Shown here: piece by piece, positions 1 through 11,400 of the stretch
How the letters are laid out: each line of letters begins with the position of its first letter
Position numbering within the stretch: position 1 is the stretch's first letter
NCBI RefSeq assembly: GCF_050908995.1
Contig: NC_135126.1
Coordinates: forward strand, 12,648,001-12,712,000
DNA: 64,000 nucleotides
DNA from: Andrena cerasifolii
Lineage: Eukaryota > Arthropoda > Insecta > Hymenoptera > Andrenidae
Direction: 5' to 3'
Program-made: the position numbers and the translations under genes
The notes under the pieces: model-generated
The model's input: only the letters and a program-made list of their open reading frames with translations
Databases searched by the model: none
What the model was told of the DNA's origin: nothing

Positions 1-858
1 TGCACCCACCGTCCGTCGTCGGATGGGGTTGCTGCCCGCGTACGCCCCGTACCCGTTCCCGTTCCTGTTCCCGTGGCTGCTACCGAGCCCCGTTGAAGGT
101 GTCTTTTTCCAACGCTAATGACTAATTAGCAGCCTCTCCACTTCACAGTATAATGACACGGGGATACAGCCTTGAGCCGTCGCCCGGGATCATTATTAAA
201 CCCCGAAATTGCACCGGTGCCTGCCGTCCCGTGTTATGCACCGCGTCGCGTCGCGTCGTGCCCTGTACTTTGCCCTATCCTGCGCCCCAGTCCCTTGCCC
301 TTGCCTCGTCTCGCTACGCGCTCGATCCACGGCTCGAAGGACACGCGGCAAGATGCGGAACGTGACTCAACGAGGACGAGGGTGCGTTCCATTTCGGCGC
401 CGCCAAGGCACTTCTCTTCCACCCACCCTCGGGCTTACCATCAACTTCCTACTTCTACTCCTTCATCTCGCCTCTTTCGCGCAATCCTATCTTCCGCTGC
501 GCCCCGCACGATGGCGTCTCTGTATTCACGTTTGATTTCCTCGTTTCGCCGCAGCAACGATATATCGAGCTCCAGGGGTGGATAAGGGATGCGCGCGAAA
601 TTACTTGTATAATTGCTTCGAAGCTTGCACCCTCGATGGGAATCCCAATGAGTACAGGGCGATTTTTAATTGCCTGCCAGTAGGTACGCGCTCCGGGGGT
701 GTAAGTCTATAACGCGATGCATGGAAAGTGTGTTTCGCGGGTGGAGTTTGCACCGAGCTTTATCGTTATGCTCTATAGCCTCTGCGTGTGTGTTTCTTGG
801 ACTCGTCGTTAAAACATTTGTCCTCCCCACAAAGAGAGTTCAACGAGCAACAGAGACA
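1..858. other. noncoding DNA upstream of LMO, nothing assigned
   Basis: C/T-rich, CpG-rich sequence with an AT-rich motif cluster (TAATGACTAATTAG, about 115-128). Overlapping open frames occur on both strands without codon bias or similarity that I recognise. Confidence 0.5.
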
Positions 859-1123
859 TACACTAGGTATAAAAAGTCTGCGTGCACTAAGGTATGCAGA
901 AGTGTCTGTTTATGAAAATATAGAGATATCCTTGAATTCAGGTGAAAATGTATTTGTAACATGTGCATGGTATGTTTACAATTCTAGTAATGTCAAAGTA
1001 ACAAATTAAAAATGACCAGAACTTAAATACAAACAATAAAGCGAAAAGTGTCTCTGAAAAGTCACCAGAAAAAGTCATCACTTCTGCATACCTTAGTGTA
1101 CGCAGATTTTTATACCTAGTGTA
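859..1123. mobile_element. Tc1/mariner-type MITE, 261 bp with TA duplications
   Basis: The element body is 861-1121, flanked by TA at 859-860 and 1122-1123. The terminal inverted repeats start CACTAGGTATAAAAA and run about 45 bp with only a few differences (861-907 against 1078-1121). The interior is AT-rich, short and noncoding. A TA target and long inverted repeats without a transposase are typical of mariner-derived MITEs. The transposase family that moved it is not identifiable here. Confidence 0.85.
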
Positions 1124-2250
1124 TTACCCACGCGTCCGATTACAAAACCAGCCGGCGCTCCTCTTCGTCGCGAAAAAATTCCATAAAATTGGAGAATGCA
1201 GCCCGCGTTTATATACAGAGTTCAGAGACGCACTGACCCCTCCCCGAGCTGTAATATTATATGGACGCCATTCTCTTACGTACGGATAACTTCGTCTCGT
1301 CCTTCCGAATAATATTTTCCCTCCGCTCCCCGGCGTCTGTTCGCTTCCTCTTTCTCTTTCGCTTCTCCCGACGCACACCCCCTCCCCGGAACGGAGGGAC
1401 GACTTCTCTCCCCCTCTAGCCCGGTTCTTTTACATTTATTTATTTCCTAAACGTCCGTCCCCGCCGGCTACTTTATATTTGACATTTTTATTAAACCAGC
1501 CGGCAGCCCTGTCCGTAGCGACAGCGTATCTCGGGAGGACGCAGCGGCGATCCCGAGGTCTGGGTCGGCCGCTAGGTTATCCCATATTGCTGTTAGGGCA
1601 GTTTCGTAATCTCGCGAGGGTGCCTCTTATATTGACCGAATAAAAACTCGTATCCGTCGCCGATTCGTCGATCGGATATCCCCGCTGCTCTCGCAGCGTC
1701 CGCGCCCCTCGCCCGCCCTCTCTTTCTCCCGAGCCGAAAGACACTCGGCGCGGAAAACGTCGGAGCTTGTATCGCGCTCACCGCAAAACTCCCCACGCTC
1801 TGCCTGTACGAATCCCTCCCCGCAGCTCCGCGCAATAAATCAACTTTTCACTTCGCGATTGCGTCAGGTGCCTACCGGCCACCGTGGTATCTGCGTAAGC
1901 CATTTCTTGCGACAGAACGATTTTTACGCGGTCGACACGCGCAGGTGGGGCTGGGGGAACTTTTTCGCCCGGCAAGTGGCCGCGTAAATCAGAATCGCCG
2001 GGTCGAGCGGTATCATCGGCTGCGGACGCCGATATATCGGTGCACATTGTCGCGAAATAATGGGACGGTAAATTGACGGGATTAATTTAATTTTATCTAA
2101 CGTTTCATCGGCCCGCACTCGATAACGGCCGCCGATCCGACGCCGACGCCCGGATTGGAATTGGATATTACGTGTGCCCGACAAATAACCGCACACCCGT
2201 GAAAAGTCCGATCGGTAGGTAGGTATGCGCTAATGGTGACGGTTGAAGAG
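1124..2250. other. noncoding DNA, nothing assigned
   Basis: CpG-rich sequence with a pyrimidine-rich tract around 1290-1430. No recognisable gene or repeat was seen on either strand. Confidence 0.45.
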
Positions 2251-3563
2251 ACGGCTCACAGTGGTCCGTTGCATAGAGGAGAAAGTGGAAAAAACTCATA
2301 ACTTCGGCATTTCTCATTTTTTTTAAATTATTTTTGTTTCATATTACTTCTTAAACATCAAACTTAATATGATATTAACGAAATAATTTAATATGACTTT
2401 GTTACACATAAAATGTGTAATTTTATTAAATTTTATAAACTGGGTATTTAGCCGTTATAAACTGACATTTTAACATACGTAAATTATACATTACTTTATA
2501 TACAACACTTATGTTTATTTAAAAATATTTACAAAACCTATACATACATAACTATTTTATTAACGATTGTGCTTCTTCGCTAAGTGGAAGTGACTTGATC
2601 TTTAGTTCTGGTCTTAAGTGACTAAGAACTAATATAAGGATGCCAAATGAGAGCGTTTCCTGGTGTGGTGTTGTCTATAATATCTACAGTCTTTATTTCT
2701 GCTTTCCTGAGCCTCTTCTGAGAGTGAACCCACAGGCAAAACAGCGCATTCAATAATGGCCTTGCCGTGCATTAAAATTTTATGCACACTTGCCGGCATG
2801 TAATACCAGGGGTACAATCATGTTGCTAATCTAGCTGCTTCTTGGGAAAATGTATTGAATTTATCTGCATCGATAGCGAAATTGCTGCAAATCACTTCCA
2901 ATACCACAGCCAGTCCTTTTATTAATGTTTCGTCAATATGTGTTATTTCGGCTGTTATACTCGGATTTGCAAAAAACCTTCTGGAAGTGTTCCCGTTATT
3001 TGTGGTACCCACTCTGTCTTTAAATTCAGTTTGAATACGTCTTTTCGTTTCTTCTTTGATGCAATGGAGACATTCCAAGCTTAAGAGCTTCGTCATTTAA
3101 TGACTGGCGCCTATTTACAAGTCGCAACATGTCGTTCATCTGCGATTGTGTGACTTTCCCATCTATCTCCACATTAAAAATGCGCCCACGCACATGTACT
3201 TCCGTTTTATGTAGCCCTTCGATTTCACTGTCCACACGAATTTTCTCTTCTTGTATTATGTTTGGTGTCTCTTTGATAAATTCAAACTTCCCGTTTATAA
3301 TACATAATTCATTTGATTATAAATGTCCCCAAAAGTAAAAGGAAAATGTCGAAACTTTGGTTAGAAAGCTGTCAGAATCTCGCTAGAATATGAAAGGTCT
3401 ACTTCAGATGCATTTTACTTCCGTATTAAAGAGAAAAACATATATCCCTTTTCATAGCAAAAGATAGATTGGTTCATTGTCTTCCAGAAAATAATAATCG
3501 ATACCTAAAAACCCGACTTTCATAATTTAGGGTTTGTTCCAGGTTGGAACCACTGTGCGGCTC
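2251..3563. mobile_element. degenerate DNA transposon with ACAGTGGT termini and 7-bp target duplication
   Basis: The body is 2258-3556, flanked by ACGGCTC (2251-2257) and GCGGCTC (3557-3563), a 7-bp duplication with one mismatch. The ends are short inverted repeats, ACAGTGGTCC on the left and ACAGTGGTTCC on the right. The interior is AT-rich against a GC-rich background and holds a broken reading frame on the minus strand. The foldback at 48032-48594 has the same terminal sequence and the same 7-bp duplication length, so the two probably belong to one family. The superfamily is not certain; P-like or hAT-like are possible from the duplication length. Confidence 0.75.
2629..3310 (-). pseudogene. 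broken transposon-encoded protein of unknown function
   Basis: Reading on the minus strand from about 3310, coding-like sequence continues through residues such as GKVTQSQMNDMLRLVNRR, shifts frame near 3096, and continues as TEFKDRVGTTNNGNTSRRFF. It then crosses an in-frame TGA at about 2817 into YPWYYMPASVHKILMHGKAI and ends with LPVGSLSEEAQESRNKDCRYY near 2640. This last block looks like a protein family I remember from transposon-associated, unnamed insect ORFs, but I cannot name the family. At least one frameshift and one stop make it inactive. It lies entirely inside the transposon at 2258-3556, which suggests it is part of that element's original coding capacity. Confidence 0.6.
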
Positions 3564-5330
3564 TTGCTGTCGATCCTCCCGCGTATCCACCGCTCTGTTT
3601 CACGTTTCGATCGGACGATCGCACCCAGGAACCGCACGGCACGCCGGGCTCCTTCGGCTGCCCTCTCGCGATGGGAAATTTCTGTGGTTGTTCTTGTCTC
3701 GCGACGATCGTAACAATCGAAACTCGGAGGAAACGGAAGCAGGGGGCGAATCGTTAGATTGGAACGAGGGGGAGAGCGATGGCGGCCGGAGGGAAAATCT
3801 AAATCCAGAGGAAAAATGGAGCGCACGGATCGTTTGACGAATCACGAAGCGTCTCTTGGATACCAGCATAGGTGGGGCACGCTAAGAGGGGGCCAAGGGG
3901 ATACGCGGGCAGAGGGATGATGTTTTTTTCCTCCGCGGCGCCTCTTTAATTTGCCCTCCAATTAACGGACGGGGTCCTATTTGAAAAATACCTGCCACGA
4001 GGGCTGGCAATTATACTCCTTCCTTTTTTTTTGCGCCACGAGCGCGTTATTAGCGCTATCCGTCGTTCCTCTTGCTCCTCCTCACCCCCTGCCGCTGTTC
4101 CTTCCCCCCGTTTGCTCCTCCGCTCCACGCTGCCCCGTCCCACCTATCCACCTACTTCCTCCCTCAGCGAGCGGCGCCTCTTCGTTTCCACCATCCGCTC
4201 CCGCGTCCACCCACCAACACTCTGTCACCCCCGGCTTTTACGTGCGCGTAGCCCGCGTTCGCGTATCCGTATCCGCGCGGCTGTATGGGTTTTATGTGCA
4301 TTGCAAAGTGAGCGGGAGGGTGACGGAGAGGCGTGTGTGTGGGTGTGCACGCGAGGGGGGGGAGGACACGCGGGCCTGTATAGCGGAGAGACGAGTAGAG
4401 CGGGTCGGTGGGATAGAGAGGAAGGAAGACAAACGGTGGGAGGAAGAGAGCGAAGGAGGCTGGGCAGAGGGTGAGAGGGAAAAGCGTGGAGGGATGGGGT
4501 CGGGGTGCTGGCGAGTTAGAGGAGTGGCGTTTATAACTCGTGCCCGGGTCTCCAAGCTTTGAGAAGGCCAATTAGCAGCATAAAGCTACAGCTCGGCCCC
4601 GGGGCTGAGGATGTTTGTATGTAATAATGGATTGTTACTCAAAGTATCCGGCTAATTAATTAAGCCCCCGCGCCTCGCCATGCACCCACTCACCATTTTA
4701 GCCAGCCCTCCTCCTCCCCACGTCCCCTCGAATCGCCTTTAGAACTCGCTCCTGTGGATGTGGTCGCGTTGCTCGTCTCTCTCTCTGTCTCGCATCCTGT
4801 GTCACTTCTCACGTGGGACCACTGCTGCCTCCAACTCCCGCTTGATCGATGCTTCCCACCGCGGTGCTCCGTTGATCTTTGCAACGGGGCCACCGGATGC
4901 CTCGTCGCGGGTTGCCAGGCTAACTGCTCATCCGAACGTCGGGATTAACGCGACGTTGGTCGATCAGACGCATTCACCACCGGCGGAACCACCTTTTGTC
5001 GACCTGACAATCGACGCCGCGATCACGAGGAACGCGGCGCCGCCGAAAATCGTGCAACGAGTCCCAATATATCGGGAGCGTCGATTCGTGGAAGCAAGCA
5101 AGTGCGGGAGATTTGGCGCGCGATGACGACCGAGTGGTCCAATTAGCGCGGATCATTATTGCGCGTTGTCGGCCGCTTACCGCGCGCAGACGCTTATTAT
5201 TACGACGTTACGTGTGTACATTGCGCGTCGGCTGTCTGCGGGACCATTGTTACGAACGCACAATGCCAGCGAGACACGATTCACGATGTCATGGTTTTAA
5301 CGAGACGGTGTTTCTTTCCCTCTGTTGCAG
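3564..5330. other. noncoding DNA upstream of the LMO coding exons
   Basis: It contains a C/T-rich tract (about 4070-4210) followed by a G/A-rich tract (about 4310-4530), an AATTA-rich island near 4650-4670, and CpG-rich sequence up to the LMO acceptor. Open frames of up to 193 codons overlap each other on both strands inside the biased tracts and look spurious. A 5' exon or promoter of LMO could be here but no donor or core promoter stands out. Confidence 0.45.
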
Positions 5331-5353
5331 ACGGCGCTGTAGCCGAAATCACG

Positions 5354-5442
5354 ATGACTATGGACGTGAGCAAGTCGGAGACGAATAAAAATGGCACCAC
5401 GCAGCACGAGTGCGCCGGTTGCGGGAAGACGATCACGGAAAG
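5354..5442 (+). CDS. Lmo: LMO coding exon 1 (N-terminus and first half-zinc site of LIM1)
   Basis: The exon itself begins at 5331, after the acceptor TTCTTTCCCTCTGTTGCAG (5312-5330), so bases 5331-5353 are 5' UTR or in-frame coding sequence. It encodes residues 1-29 and two bases of R30, including the CxxC pair C20/C23. The donor is AG|GTGAGC at 5443. The short, polar Ser/Thr/Asn/Lys-rich N-terminus before LIM1 is usual for the family. The exon ends in phase 2. Confidence 0.9.
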
Positions 5443-8400
5443 GTGAGCTTGTTTCGCGCGTTGAATTTCGTGTCCCTTCGCTGAGATATCGAGATCCCTC
5501 ATCGGCGGATGATGGTTGATACAGCTGTCGGCGGAGAACTATTTCGCGTAGGGAGAATTGAATTTTGAATCGCGTCCGGCGGGTGGAAAATTGGAAAAGA
5601 ATAACGTACCGGGGGCCGAGTGTAGATATCCCGTGTAAAAATCCGGGGTAGAAGATGAACTCGGGGGATGGTAGACTACTAGTCGGTAAGAACGAAAACT
5701 CTGGTCGGTTCCTCAGGTACCTTCTGAAGGCTCTGGACCTTTACTGGCACGAGGACTGTCTGAAGTGTGGGTGCTGCGAGTGTAGGTTAGGAGAGGTCGG
5801 TTCATCCCTGTACACCAGGGCCAACCTTATCCTCTGCAAGAGGGACTACCTCAGGCTGTTCGGGAATACGGGCAACTGCGCGGCCTGCAAGAAGTATATA
5901 CCGCCGTTCGAACTGGTCATGAAGGCCAAGACGAACGTCTACCACCTGGACTGTTTTGCCTGTCAACAGTGCTTCAATCGGTACGTTCAGATCAAATAAA
6001 GCTCCCTCCAGCAAACCGCGTCGGTGCATTTGAGAGAACGGGGTGCATGGGGTGGAAGACGTTTAGGGTCATTTCCGGGGAGACGCACCACTTTTTTTCG
6101 ATTGCTTATAAAGTCTTAAATAAATGCAACTGAAAATTTAGGTAAATGTAGTTGGTTTTGCGGTGAGCACTGCCATTCGGAACCAGATTATCTAAACTCA
6201 AAAAAAAACAGAAAAGATTTCGTTAGTATATTAATGTATCCTCAGGTTGATGGAGAAAATTTTCCGAAATATTAATTTAAAACAAAATAGCGGCTATTTA
6301 AAGTTGAAATCGTGCAAAAATCACACGAAAAAAATCAGGATTTCAACTTTAAATAGCTGCCATTTTTTTTTAAATTAATATTTCGGAAAATTCTCTCCGC
6401 CAATCGGAAGATACATTAATATACTAATGAAATCTTTTCTGTTTTTTTTATTTTAGATAATTTGGTTCCGAATGGCAGTGCTCACCGCAAAACCAAATTT
6501 TTAAAAAGGCTTCTTAGATGTGGGTTGTTACTTTATTATAAACGTAAATATTTTCCTACGAAAAAATTATCAAATGTTTTTTAAATGTTGCTCTTTTAAG
6601 CGCAAAAAGTTTTGTAGAAATATACGCTTCCGCTTCTTCAAAAAAAATCACAAATATTCGCCTCTTTTCGGCCGCCCGACTAGGTATAACTCCTTAAGAA
6701 CATCCAAATTTTAGGTATTAAGTATTTCTTACATGAGTATATTAATGTAAGAAATCTATATTCAAATAAGTTAAAAAAAATTGTAAATTTATTATTTAAA
6801 AAAATTGCTCGAATTTTTTATTGAATTCATAATAATTATGGGGGTCAATAATCGGTACTCGTAAAATGTATGAATTCCTATCATTGATAATTATATCCGA
6901 ACAGTTTCATCATGAAAAGGGGGTCTTTTTCATACTGGAAAAGAACCAGCCATATGATAGACTATTAATGAGTAACTGCAATAAATACTTTTAATATGTA
7001 AATATGTTCGAACTTGCGTGTAGACCTTACAGGGTCGCTAATTGGGACATATACCTTAGTACATGTTTCGTGGAGCCATTTTGAGCACTCCGGGCAACGA
7101 ATCCAACTTACTCACCGTTCACACAAATTTTCCGTCTGAAATCCAACACAACGAAAAGTTTTTTCAATTTTAATGAACATAAACCGCACGATCGATGTGA
7201 TTCGTTTAATAAGATAATGTTTGTAGATTACAACACGCGTCTTAAGCGTTGAAACACGCGTCTTAAGCGTTGAAACTAATGTAGTGTGGCCGGAATAGGA
7301 AGTGGTGTATCTCTCCGCTAGGTGCGTCTCTCCCGGAATGACCCTAAAGAAATCGTAAAAGTAGCAAAGGGGAGGGAACGGTCAAATTCATCGGTGTCTT
7401 GAGTTAAGAGTCCACAGTTTTATTCTTTATAAGTTCTTAACACTGTCGAAGACGGACAAAAGGGGGTATACGTACTTCTTCGATACCTTGTACTCAAATT
7501 TCATCCCTCGTCGAGCAATTGCTAGTTGAGAGGCTAGTAGTGAAGCTCAGCCTTTCAACCGACCACGATTGCGTTCGTTCGCTTTTCGTCCCGTATATAC
7601 CATGGTCACGGACAATACCAGCGAAGAAGGACGACTATGAATGCGCGGACATGCAAAAGCAACAAAGACAGAGGGGGCCGGGTGAAGGAGACGCGCACAG
7701 GAAAAGGATATAGGGGAATGCAGGGGGGGCGAAAGGAAAGAAGCGAGTACCGGTTTGCGAGGCACAGTCCGCTCGGGAGTTGCTTTACAGGTCAGCTGGG
7801 AAATCACCCTGTGCTCTATCCGTCGCGCGACCTCTTCCCCCGCTTGCGCCAGCATTCTACGCAGCAGGAGACACCAACTTCTCGTCGCGTTATTCCCGCG
7901 CCACGTTCTGTCCACCCCCTCTCCCAACCCCGCTCCCGACCCCCGGGACCAGTTATGTAATTATCTAGATACTGCTGACATTTTTGTATCATATTGCCGC
8001 GCACTGGCGAGCGAGACGGTCCCTAAATGCCGAACAGCCCGTCGCCTGCATCGTCCCGAAGCACTTGGCGACGTACCACCGGGCTGCAAGCTGATCTGAA
8101 ATTCGCAGCGTTGTCCCTTTCCCCGCGAATCGATCCGTGAATCGTTCTCGAGTGTCCCACCCGCGCGCGAATCGAATCGTGTCGCCCGTTTCGCCCGTCT
8201 CACCGTTTGACGTCTTCCTCGAACGACAGGGGATCCCCGAGATTGTTTTCCTTCTCCCCGAACGCGCCACCTCTCTTCTGCCCGGGACTTCTCGGTTTCC
8301 ATGTTTTATTAAAGTTCCGCAATTTGGCTCGAAGCAATTGCCCCGATCCAGGCCTGCCATCTGGCGCGTAAATTACTACGGACACCTCCGCGCAATTTGC

Positions 8401-11400
8401 CCGGGGATCCGAAATTTTATTGCCCCCCCCGGTAACGAGACTCTCCCGAGTAATTCCGCGCCGCGGACTTTGCTTGGCCTTGCTCCCGCGTTGCGTGGCC
8501 GTACGTTCGATGCCGCCGGTAGGCTGGAACAATGGGGCAATCTTTCGGGCTCAATGGAGAGTGGAGAGGAGGAAGAGCACCGCGTCTGTTCGCGAGGAGC
8601 TGAAAAAGATGAGCCGCGGCGCGAGGGTGGAACGGGGTCGAAAGTGGAGGAAGACACGGGCTGCTTGGAAGCGGTCAACGTAAAACGCCGAAACTATGGA
8701 ACCGTGGTCGGTGCACAATGCCGGCTTATTGACGAAACGAAAGGTTCGAGGGTTGCCGGCGAGCGGAAAACCGTGTTGGCAGCGTTCTGGGCGACGGGGG
8801 TGCAAAAGAGAGAGAGAGAGAGAGCGAGGCGAGTCGGTGGACGAGGTCGCGGGCCAGCGGGGGAAAGGAACGGGACAGGAGAATGTAGTTCGGAGCCAAT
8901 AACAGTGGCTCGTCCAGGCGTGCGACAAACGTTGTACAGCTTTCTCAAACAATGCGAACAAAAGAGCATCAATTTTACGTTTTTATCGCGTCGCATTGTC
9001 TATCTTCGACAATGGGCTCGCGGCGAGCGTGCGCGGCCGGAGCTCCCAGCCCAAGGCATCGTCGCGTCGCGTTCAACGTCACAACTGACTTCAACGGAAT
9101 CAACGAAACCCGCTCTTTTGTCTCGTAATTCACCCCGCTGTGCACGCGATATTCTTGCGGTTCGGTGAAAGCTTTTTCCACGGAATCCGGGATCCAATGG
9201 CCGCGACGATTGCCTGTGTCGAGGGGCGAATCGACGATGAGTCCAGCCGCCCCGCGTTTCGCGATGACTCGCGCGACCTAATTTTTAGTGGCCTCTCGCG
9301 CTCGTAAGTTTGACCATTCCGATGCTTAATCAGACCATCGAGCAACGCTGGAATGAGCACGACGAAAAAATTACCATCGCGTTTTATATTCCAATTTAAA
9401 TTCCCGCCCCTTCCGCTGGCAAACCGCTATCGAAGATAGCCGCGCGATCATCGGAACGATTCGAGGCGCACACCCTCGTTCGCCTGGATTTAGATATTTC
9501 GAGCGGAGCTGGGGATCGCTTCCAATTATTTCGCCCGGTAAAAAACGAGCGGGCGAACTCGAGGAGGGCAATTATACGCGGGGCGCCGCGACGTGTAACG
9601 CGACGACTTAGAGTTTGCAATTAAACAGCAACAATTACACGGGGTAACTTTAGACTGTAATAACACAGAATAAAGGGTTGCCGGTGGCGGTGCCTAGCCT
9701 ACCACCCTCCTGGTTAGAGGATGATTTACCGATCCAATTAGATATCTCTCTCTCTCGCACGCCCGCGCGTCGCCGACGCGGCCGGGAGTGTACCCTGTAC
9801 ACCGACGCCCCCGCATCATCCACCAACACTCGCGCGGCTACGGAATACGCGTCTCCCTCGACGTTTCTTCGATCCTCTCGAGAAGACGTCCGGTCAAATT
9901 TAACGACCGCCCAGTTAATGCCCCCGTCGACTACAAATTGCAGTTTGCCGCCGTGACGTCGCTAATTCGACTTCGGCTGATTGTTCGTGTGCGCGTACGG
10001 GGTGTATCTAGTGTTCCTGATTTCTCCATATTTCTTGTTTCTCGAGAAATCAGAAGTCAGATCATATTTCTTGAGAATTCTCGTGAAATTGAAAAAAATA
10101 ATGCAAAAATTATATTTTTGAATAATGTTGGTAATATTTATCAAAAATACAAGAAGACTTTAACTAAATGATTATTCCTGTCTAATTTATACAAAACTTG
10201 TGCAAATGAAAAAATAGATATTAAATATACTTGGTAAATTTATTTATTTAATACAAAGTTTGTACAAAGCGAAGTATTATTTTTTGGTTTTAAAATTTAT
10301 TTTTAAATAGCACAATGCTTCTAATGTAGCGTCAGCGAATCTATTTCTTTTTTGTGGCAAAATCTGTTACTGTTATATTTTCACGTTTTTGACCCTTTTG
10401 GAAGAAATTCTGGATCATGCAAAAATTTTAAACGGGATACAATAGTCTTATCTCCTATTTTCTATATTTCTCTTTAATAGCCACAAGAAACTCATTAGGT
10501 ACTTAATTCAGTATACAATTTTTCTAAAATTTTAAATAAGAATTTATGAGCACCTTCAGCAGTTAATAATATCGAATCTTCTGTACTGTGATTTTCTATT
10601 GAAATTCATATAGGTTCTAATATTATTAATAAGATGTATCATAAATTGTAGATGCGTTTATACGTTCGCGATTAACTAGTAATGCATTAATTTACAAAAA
10701 TAAATCAGATTTATAATATTTCCTAGACTTAAGTTTCTCGATAAATTATAGTATTTCTCGAGAAATAAGAAATAAGCAGTTATAAAATTTCTCGAGAAAT
10801 TCTCGAGAAAGCATTCTCGCGAAGGAACACTAGGTGTATCTACCCAATAAATGCGCCCAAAGGTTTGCTGGACGACCAGCTTACACCGGAAGCACTCAAT
10901 GGTCTGACGCATCAGACTTGGATCATCCATCGCTCTAAAGTTCTAACCGAAGAAGAGCAGGAGAAGCTCACGTTTATTTACCAAGAGTCAATTCTCCATA
11001 TGCGACATCAGCCAGCTGGACGCAAATCCACCTTCTCCCGCGCTTAATTCGCTGTACTCGCGCAACGCTATCGAGAAAAAGCTCGGCCCCGTAATGCTCC
11101 TGCAAGCAAATTAAAGCGGGAACGGTGCGCGGGTCACGGCTGTACTCTCCAGCGTGATCACGGGATCCGACGTAGCAGCGGGCCGCGTATGCAAATTTTA
11201 TTCAAGAAACCCGTGTCCCTTCAAAGAAAGGATTCACAGAGGAGCGGCCGAGTGAATGTTTTATATCGGAGGTCCTGGTGCAGGGGCCGGCATTACTCCG
11301 GGAACGTTACAACTGCACCGACGGCGAGCATGTCTCGTAAGGTGACTCTAATGGGGTCACGCATTGGCACCGGTTATTTTATTTATTTATTCGAAGCCTA

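Larger units (their letters stand above)
6062..7348. mobile_element. composite DNA transposon in LMO intron 2
   Basis: The outer inverted repeats are TTTAGGGTCATTTCCGGGG (from 6062) and its complement ending at 7348 (TCCCGGAATGACCCTAAA), about 28 bp with small differences. The flanks GAAGACG (6055-6061) and GAAATCG (7349-7355) may be a decayed 7-bp duplication, which is weak. The 1.29 kb interior is AT-rich and carries a 160-bp-arm foldback (6150-6497), one copy of a dispersed 118-bp repeat (6581-6698) and a short tandem duplication (7232-7276). No transposase frame was seen. Confidence 0.65.

Noticed and set aside
3981..4562. 193-codon frame and its overlapping partners
   Set aside because: It covers a C/T tract followed by a G/A tract; the translation is low-complexity Pro/Ser then Glu/Arg, as such tracts give in any frame.
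8137..9168. 343-codon open frame on the + strand in LMO intron 2
   Set aside because: It lies in GC-rich, stop-poor DNA, overlaps antisense frames of over 100 codons, has no recognisable domain and no splice or start context, and is interrupted by an AG microsatellite.
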